Source of the DNA: UBA8337 sp965662725
GTDB lineage: Bacteria > Pseudomonadota > Alphaproteobacteria > RS24
DNA length: 64,000 nt
Assembly: GCA_965662725.1 (NCBI GenBank)
Contig: CBFIIT010000002.1
Span: forward strand, 1-64,000
Direction: 5' to 3'
The notes under the pieces are model-generated. The model did not search any database and was not told where the DNA came from. It worked only from the letters and a program-made list of their open reading frames with translations. Shown piece after piece: positions 58,940-64,000 of this stretch (position 1 is its first letter; the number at the start of each line of letters is the position of its first letter). Position numbers and translations under genes: made by a program.

Positions 58940-59884
58940 TTAGAAAATGCCTAGAATGAACGCGATGCCGACCATCATGCCGGTATTGCGATTGGCGCGA
59001 AAGATTTGCAGGCAAACATCAGGATTATCAATATCCAGCCGCAAAACCTGCATCAGCAAATGCCATATGACCACAGCAAAAGCCGGCCAAAACAAAATGC
59101 CGATTTGGCTGAGCCAAGCGGCGGCCGCCAGCGCGGCCATTGAAAGGGCATAAAAGACCAGCAATGCCGTTTTGGTTTTCCCGGCAAATAACAGCGCCGT
59201 GCTTTTAACGCCGATAAGCGCATCATCTTCTTTGTCTTGATGCGCGTAAATCGTGTCATAGCCCAGCGTCCAGAAAAAACCGGCGATATAAAGCGCGAAA
59301 GCCTGCGGCGCCAAATTATCGGTAATCGCTGCATAGCCCATCAGCGCGCCCCAATTAAAGGTCAGGCCGAGCCAAGCTTGCGGCCAATAGGTGAGGCGTT
59401 TCATATAGGGATAAATCGCCACCGGCAGCAGCGCGATGACGCCGAGCCAGAACATGAAAATCGATTGAAAAGACAGCAGCACGATAAGGCCGATGAATAA
59501 TTGTGCGCCGAGAAACAGCCATGCTTCAGCCGATGTGATGCGGCCTGATGGCAAAGGGCGCAAGGCGGTGCGCGCTACTTGCGCATCCAGCTTGGTGTCG
59601 GCCATATCATTATAAGTGCATCCGGCTCCGCGCATGGCCAGCGAGCCGATAGCGAATAGAGCGATAAAGGAAAGCGGCGGATAGGCATTGATTTCTGCCG
59701 TTGCCATGGTCAGTCCCCAAAAGCACGGCCAAAATAAAAGCCATGTGCCGATCGGTCGGTCATAGCGGGCCAATTGGGCAAATGCTTGCGCGCGCGGTGA
59801 CAGTCGGCTCAAAAACGCGCCGCTCTGACTATCCAAAGGGCGGGGACTGTCAGCCGGTTGCGTGCTGTTTGGGTCTGCGGTCAT
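58940..59884 (-). CDS. ubiA: 4-hydroxybenzoate polyprenyltransferase
   Basis: Attaches the polyprenyl tail in ubiquinone synthesis; 314 residues, with eight or nine membrane helices. YNDMADTKLDAQVARTALRPLPSG is the first aspartate-rich prenyl-diphosphate site and YAHQDKEDDALIGVKSTAL the second. RPIGTWLLFWPCFWGL is the typical start. The N-terminal 30 residues are polar and longer than in E. coli UbiA. It is divergent from rsmE, as in many alphaproteobacteria. Confidence 0.95.
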   Translation of the reverse strand: MTADPNSTQPADSPRPLDSQSGAFLSRLSPRAQAFAQLARYDRPIGTWLLFWPCFWGLTMATAEINAYPPLSFIALFAIGSLAMRGAGCTYNDMADTKLDAQVARTALRPLPSGRITSAEAWLFLGAQLFIGLIVLLSFQSIFMFWLGVIALLPVAIYPYMKRLTYWPQAWLGLTFNWGALMGYAAITDNLAPQAFALYIAGFFWTLGYDTIYAHQDKEDDALIGVKSTALLFAGKTKTALLVFYALSMAALAAAAWLSQIGILFWPAFAVVIWHLLMQVLRLDIDNPDVCLQIFRANRNTGMMVGIAFILGIF

Positions 59885-59994
59885 GGCGCGGCTTTCGCTG
59901 TTACTTTCATTGGCACTTTTATTGGCAGCGCAGTTGAATTATGGCACAAACATATTAATTCGGGCCAATCTCAACCTCTGCCGGGAGATAAGTC

Positions 59995-60765
59995 ATGCCA
60001 CGCCGCATTGAGCGCGTCCAGAAAATTGCCCAGCGACTTCATGTCACGCAAAATCTATCGTCTGAGGCGGCGATTGTGCTGCAAGACAAGCAGGCGCATT
60101 ATGTGCGCAATGTGTTGCGGCTCGAAGTTGGCGCGCATCTGGCTTTGTTTAACGGTAAAGATGGCGAATGGCTGGCTGAGATTGAGGCTATCGACAAAAA
60201 ACAAACAGTGCTGCGCTTGCTTGAGCAAAGCCGTCCGCAAGCTGAAACCAATGATATTTGGCTGCTGGTCGCACCGGTCAAGCGCGAGCGATTGGATTAT
60301 CTGGCGCAAAAAGCGACGGAAATGGGGGCCGGTCGATTGCTGCCGGTCATCACCGCGCGCACACAGGGCAGCAAGGCGGTAAAGCATGACAAGCTGGTCG
60401 CCAATGTGATTGAGGCGGCCGAGCAGTGCAATATTTTAACCGTGCCGGAAGTTGATATGCCGCGCCGTTTGGATGCGGTACTGCAAGACTGGCCGGACGA
60501 CCGTATGCTGATTTTTTGTGATGAAGAGGCTGATAATGGTGCGGGCCTTGCCGCATTGGACGCGGCGAAAGGTAAAAAACTGGCGCTATTGATAGGCCCG
60601 GAGGGCGGCTTTGATGAGGCTGAGCGCGCCGCTTTATTGGCCCGCGACAATCTTATTCGCATCGCGCTGGGGCCGCGTATTTTGCGCACTGATACGGCGG
60701 TGGTGGCGGCTTTGGCTTTGGTGCAAAGCCGCATTGGCGATTGGTCAGATGATGCTGGGGAGTGA
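59995..60765 (+). CDS. rsmE: 16S rRNA (uracil-1498 N3)-methyltransferase
   Basis: SPOUT-class methyltransferase of 256 residues. The N-terminal PUA-like domain has HYVRNVLRLEVGAHLALFNGKDGEWLAEI, and the C-terminal knot has LLIGPEGGFDEAERAALL and LGPRILRTDTAVVAALALVQ, the SAM-binding motifs. GGGAG at 59983-59987 serves ATG 59995. It is followed after 152 gene-free bases by gshA. Confidence 0.95.
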   Translation: MPRRIERVQKIAQRLHVTQNLSSEAAIVLQDKQAHYVRNVLRLEVGAHLALFNGKDGEWLAEIEAIDKKQTVLRLLEQSRPQAETNDIWLLVAPVKRERLDYLAQKATEMGAGRLLPVITARTQGSKAVKHDKLVANVIEAAEQCNILTVPEVDMPRRLDAVLQDWPDDRMLIFCDEEADNGAGLAALDAAKGKKLALLIGPEGGFDEAERAALLARDNLIRIALGPRILRTDTAVVAALALVQSRIGDWSDDAGE

Positions 60766-60917
60766 GTGATTTGGCAGCCGATTGATTTCGCCGGACGCAT
60801 GCGATAGGGCATTTGTCCGCGTCACTCTACCTTGTCGTTTCTGACAAACGACCCTACATTCAACCCAACACGACGCCATTGGCACAATCAGGCCCTTGAG
60901 CGTGCAGGAGAATATTT
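60766..60917. other. Gene-free spacer between rsmE and gshA
   Basis: I see no ORF, strong hairpin or repeat of note in these 152 bases. A promoter for gshA is expected here, and AGGAG at 60906-60910 gives its ribosome site, but no convincing -35/-10 pair stands out. Confidence 0.5.
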
Positions 60918-62285
60918 ATGTCTGACGCGGCCCAACCCGTTCTCGAAAATGCCGGTGAATTGAAAGACTGGATGGTCGCCGGATGCAAGCCGCGCGAGGC
61001 TTGGCGTATCGGCACGGAACACGAAAAATTTGGCTATCGGAAAGCTGACTTCACCCCGCTGCCCTATGATGGGCCGGATGGCATTAAGGCGATGCTGGAA
61101 GGGCTGATGGCCTATGGCTGGGATGGCAAATATGAGGGTGACACGCTGGTCGGGCTGACCCGCTCGAAAGAGGCAGGTGGTGGTTCGGTGACATTGGAAC
61201 CGGCCGGTCAATTGGAATTATCGGGCGCGCCATTGGAAAACATCCACCAGACTTGTGCGGAAATTGGCGCGCATATGAAAGAAGTGCATGCCGTGGCGGA
61301 AAAGCTGGGGCAGGCCTATTTCGGCATTGGCTATACACCGTTTTGGAATTTTGACACGGCGCCGCGTATGCCGAAAGGCCGCTATCGGCTGATGACCGAT
61401 TATATGCCCAAGCAAGGCGGTCGCGGTGTTGAGATGATGTATTTAACCGCCACTGTGCAGGTCAATCTGGATTTCGGTTCAGAGGCGGATATGGTCGAAA
61501 AGCTGCGTATTGCGCTGGCTTTGCAACCGCTGGCCACTGCGCTATTTGCCAATTCACCGTTTATTGACGGCAAGCCGACCGGCCATATGTCGGAGCGTTC
61601 TTTGGTATGGACTGACACTGATCCGAAGCGCACCGGCATGTTGCCTTTTGCTTTTGATGAGGGTTTCGGCTTTGAGCAATATGTTGATTATGCGCTTGAT
61701 GTGCCGATGTATTTTGTTGTCCGCGATGGCGCGTTTATCAATACGCTGGGAATGAATTTCCGCGATTTCCTGAACGGCGAATTGGCTGCTTTGCCGGGCG
61801 AAAAGCCGACTGCGCAAGATTGGGAAAATCATCTGACGGTTTTGTTTCCTGAAGCGCGGGTCAAACGGTTTATTGAAATGCGCGGCGCGGATAGTGGGCC
61901 ATGGTCATCGCTTTGTGCGTTGCCGGCATTTTGGGTCGGAATGCTCTATGATGCCGACACGCAAAGCCAATTGGCCGCTTATATTTCCGACTGGACCCAA
62001 GAAGAGCGTGATGCTCTGCGCGCGGCGGCGCCGATTAGCGGCCTTGAAACGCCGTTTCGTGGCGGCAGCTTATTGGATATGGCGCGCGATATTTTGCCAA
62101 TGGCGAAACAGGGGCTTAAAAATCGCGGCTTCGCCGACGGCACAGGGAATGATGAAACCTTGTTTCTCGATTATCTCGAACGCATTGTCGCGGACGGTAA
62201 AAGCAATGCACAACGCTTGCTCGACAGCTATCACGGCGAATGGGGCGGCGACATGAATAAAGCTTATAAAGCACTGACGCTTTAG
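60918..62285 (+). CDS. gshA: Glutamate-cysteine ligase (plant/alphaproteobacterial type)
   Basis: First enzyme of glutathione synthesis, 455 residues of the plant-like class. IGTEHEKFGYRKADFTPLPYDG starts the fold; GGSVTLEPAGQLELSGAPLENIHQTC, YFGIGYTPFWNFDTAPRMPKGRYRLMTDYMP and MMYLTATVQVNLDFGSEADM form the active site region. ATG 60918 follows AGGAGAATATTT. RsmE next to this enzyme is a common alphaproteobacterial order. gshB is not in the window. Confidence 0.96.
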   Translation: MSDAAQPVLENAGELKDWMVAGCKPREAWRIGTEHEKFGYRKADFTPLPYDGPDGIKAMLEGLMAYGWDGKYEGDTLVGLTRSKEAGGGSVTLEPAGQLELSGAPLENIHQTCAEIGAHMKEVHAVAEKLGQAYFGIGYTPFWNFDTAPRMPKGRYRLMTDYMPKQGGRGVEMMYLTATVQVNLDFGSEADMVEKLRIALALQPLATALFANSPFIDGKPTGHMSERSLVWTDTDPKRTGMLPFAFDEGFGFEQYVDYALDVPMYFVVRDGAFINTLGMNFRDFLNGELAALPGEKPTAQDWENHLTVLFPEARVKRFIEMRGADSGPWSSLCALPAFWVGMLYDADTQSQLAAYISDWTQEERDALRAAAPISGLETPFRGGSLLDMARDILPMAKQGLKNRGFADGTGNDETLFLDYLERIVADGKSNAQRLLDSYHGEWGGDMNKAYKALTL

Positions 62286-62301
62286 TCGGTCGGCGCAGGC
62301 A

Positions 62302-62856
62302 TTAGACCGAGCTGATGACCCATGCAGCAAAACCGGAAAACGCCCAAGCGGCTGTAAATAATATTGCGCCGGCAACCAGTCGCGCCGGTGTTCGGTGCGG
62401 ATGGATTAGCTTGGCATTAATCAGATAGGCCAGCGGCGGGGCAAGGCCCGGTAAAAATAAACCAAAGCTCATCAACGCCATAAATGTGCCGGCCGCCGGC
62501 AGAAACAGTGCATCTTGCCAATCTCTCAGGGCAACGCAAATCAACATTGCCGGCAAATAGCTGAGGGTCATTAAAGCAGCCAGCATATTGGGCTGCAATT
62601 GGCTGGCGAAATGGGTGTTGATAATCGGTCGCAAGCTATAGACATGGGCAAAAAGCGGCGGCAGGCCGACCAGCAGGCTGGGCCAAAGCGCATCATGCGC
62701 CGGCGGGTATTTCAGCAAAGGAAACAAAAATATTGCGCTTAATATCCAACCGGCCAGTAAAACCGAACCGAAATGCCGGTCATGCGTCGGGTCAAATAAA
62801 TGGCTTTGCCTGACGACCGATAAGAAAGCCCGCTCGGCTGCATTATTTTCGCTCAT
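62302..62856 (-). CDS. Integral membrane protein of unknown function
   Basis: A 184-residue protein with four or five hydrophobic helices (VLLAGWILSAIFLFPLL, LLVGLPPLFAHVYSL, AALMTLSYLPAMLICVAL, LAPPLAYLINAKLI and VAGAILFTAAWAFSGFAAWV). The first 25 residues are polar. AAGGAG seven bases before ATG 62856 supports translation. I recognise no catalytic motif or family. It lies between gshA (convergent) and tldD (same strand, upstream). Confidence 0.7.
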   Translation of the reverse strand: MSENNAAERAFLSVVRQSHLFDPTHDRHFGSVLLAGWILSAIFLFPLLKYPPAHDALWPSLLVGLPPLFAHVYSLRPIINTHFASQLQPNMLAALMTLSYLPAMLICVALRDWQDALFLPAAGTFMALMSFGLFLPGLAPPLAYLINAKLIHPHRTPARLVAGAILFTAAWAFSGFAAWVISSV

Positions 62857-62905
62857 TTGATACTCCTTAACGTGCAGGCTTTACGCAACGATACAAAATT
62901 ATGCG

Positions 62906-64000
62906 TTAGGCCGTGCCCCCCACAGTCAAACCTTCCAGACGCAAAGTCGGTTGACCGACGCCCACAGGCACACCTTGCCCGGCTTTGCCGCAAGTGCCAA
63001 TGCCTTCATCCAACATCATATCATTGCCGATCATGGAAATGCGCTGCATTGATTCCGGGCCGGTGCCGATAAGTGTCGCGCCTTTTAGCGGCGCGCCCAA
63101 TTTGCCGTTTTTCACTTCATAGGCTTCGGTGCAAGAGAACACGAATTTACCTGAGGTGATGTCGACCTGGCCGCCACCAAAAGAAACCGCATAAATACCG
63201 TCTTTGACGCTGGCCAGAATTTCTTCCGGCTGGTGATTGCCGCCCAGCATATAAGTATTGGTCATACGCGGCATGGGTTGGCAATTATAGCTTTCGCGAC
63301 GCCCATTGCCGGTCGGCTCCATGCCCATGAGCCGCGCATTTTGGCGGTCTTGCATATAGCCCTTCAAAATACCGTCCTCAATCAGCACGGTTTTGGAGGT
63401 CGGCGTCCCTTCATCATCAATTGTCAAAGAGCCGCGGCGGTCGGGTATCGTACCATCATCAATCACGGTGACGCCCGGCGAGGCAACACGTTCGCCAATA
63501 CGGTCAGAAAAAGCCGATGTTTTCTTGCGATTGAAATCGCCTTCCAGCCCATGCCCGACCGCTTCATGCAGCAAAATGCCGGGCCAGCCGGGGCCAAGTA
63601 CCACATCCATTTCACCGGCCGGTGCCGGAATACTGTCAAGATTGGTCACCGCCTGTTTCAGCGCATTATGTACTTGCGCCTGCCAATTTTCAGGCGCCAG
63701 CCATTGCGCATAATTGGCCCGTCCGCCGCGCCCTGAATGGCCGGTTTCTTGTCGGTCGCCTTCGCCGACAACCACAGAAACATCAAGTCGCACCAAAGGC
63801 CGCACATCAAATAAAGGCGCGCTATCGGGACGAATAATGCTGACCGCTTGCCATTCACCGGCCAGCGAAACAGAGACTTGCCGCACACGATTGTCTTTGG
63901 CGCGCGCATAAGCGTTAATCTCTTCCAGTAATTTCACCTTATCGGTAAACGCCGCGCCGTCGAGCGGATTGTCATCCATATATAAAGACGGGCCGGCCGC
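62906..64000 (-). CDS. tldD: TldD zinc protease (partial, N-terminal part beyond right edge)
   Basis: Catalytic subunit of the TldD/TldE peptidase complex. At least 364 C-terminal residues are visible; the frame is open to base 64000, reading SLYMDDNPLDG at the edge. ILLHEAVGHGLEGDFNRKKTSAFSDRIGERVA contains the HExxxH zinc motif, followed by VIDDGTIPDRRGSLTIDDEGTP and SYNCQPMPRMTNTYMLGG, with SCTEAYEVKNGKLGAPLKGATLIGTGPE near the end holding the third zinc ligand Cys. The apparent ATG at 63979 is internal. Its partner subunit TldE/PmbA is encoded at 56486. Confidence 0.95.
   Translation of the reverse strand, partial: AAGPSLYMDDNPLDGAAFTDKVKLLEEINAYARAKDNRVRQVSVSLAGEWQAVSIIRPDSAPLFDVRPLVRLDVSVVVGEGDRQETGHSGRGGRANYAQWLAPENWQAQVHNALKQAVTNLDSIPAPAGEMDVVLGPGWPGILLHEAVGHGLEGDFNRKKTSAFSDRIGERVASPGVTVIDDGTIPDRRGSLTIDDEGTPTSKTVLIEDGILKGYMQDRQNARLMGMEPTGNGRRESYNCQPMPRMTNTYMLGGNHQPEEILASVKDGIYAVSFGGGQVDITSGKFVFSCTEAYEVKNGKLGAPLKGATLIGTGPESMQRISMIGNDMMLDEGIGTCGKAGQGVPVGVGQPTLRLEGLTVGGTA

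Noticed and set aside
1..64000. Phage, transposon or defence island
   Set aside because: No integrase, transposase, restriction, toxin-antitoxin or Cas motif was seen, base composition is even, and gene orders match ordinary alphaproteobacterial chromosomes.
1..64000. tRNA or rRNA genes
   Set aside because: The spacers are short and no cloverleaf with GGTTCGAATCC-like arm or rRNA core sequence was found by reading; a tRNA scan was not run.

Overview
This 64 kb window is chromosomal DNA of an alphaproteobacterium of roughly 50% GC. Support for this comes from several gene orders typical of the class: a HAD class IIA hydrolase gene followed by ribF, ileS, lspA, a DUF3035 lipoprotein and two M16 peptidases; hisS, hisZ and hisG; scfR-like regulator and aceA; ubiA, rsmE and gshA. 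HisRS has the diverged motif 2 (RNEKPGPGR) of alphaproteobacteria whose tRNA-His lacks the extra G-1. This favours the branch holding Caulobacterales, Rhizobiales, Rhodobacterales and relatives, but the species cannot be read from the window. Gene density is high and housekeeping genes dominate. I found no rRNA, tRNA, CRISPR array, transposase or prophage.

Layout. 1-7.4 kb: part of a type IV pilus-like locus, with a PilT-like ATPase cut by the left edge, prepilin peptidase, a small protein with a PopZ-like tail, a 1062-residue lipoprotein secretin, three pilin-like proteins and a membrane-anchored acidic protein with a SHOCT-like tail. 7.5-10.6 kb: a CHASE2 adenylate/guanylate cyclase followed by a metallo-beta-lactamase-fold hydrolase. 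10.6-19.8 kb: a rhomboid protease, an M16 pair, DUF3035 lipoprotein, lspA, ileS, ribF and the HAD hydrolase. 19.9-23.1 kb: an SDR oxidoreductase, a candidate structured RNA with an intrinsic terminator, and groES-groEL behind an RpoH-type promoter and a CIRCE operator. 23.3-28.1 kb: a complete three-part type I secretion machine (TolC, LapB-like ABC, HlyD/LapC-like adaptor) with no visible substrate gene. 28.2-34.3 kb: TauE/SafE, hisG, a hisZ fused to an N-terminal helix-turn-helix domain, hisS and the ScfR/RamB-type regulator, divergent from aceA (isocitrate lyase).

36-44 kb: rraA, a nitronate monooxygenase-like protein, a HupE/UreJ-type membrane protein paired with a parvulin-type isomerase, pgi, mutL and an ACAD10/11-like acyl-CoA dehydrogenase. 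44.5-52 kb: tadA, rluB, rsmD, a coiled-coil tail-anchored protein, a repeat-hairpin-repeat element, an APH-type kinase, purD, xseA, DUF2093 and an M23 peptidase. 52-64 kb: lpxK, waaA and an MsbA-like exporter (lipid A/Kdo assembly and export), pmbA, a fatty acid desaturase, ubiA, rsmE, gshA, a membrane protein and tldD (cut by the right edge).

The least ordinary features are the HTH-HisZ fusion with its apparently leaderless promoter, the structured RNA ahead of groESL, the repeat element at 47.07-47.26 kb, the pilus locus with its oversized secretin, and the cyclase/hydrolase pair. I see no clear new defence or mobile system. All functions are inferred from reading the sequence; no database search was run.
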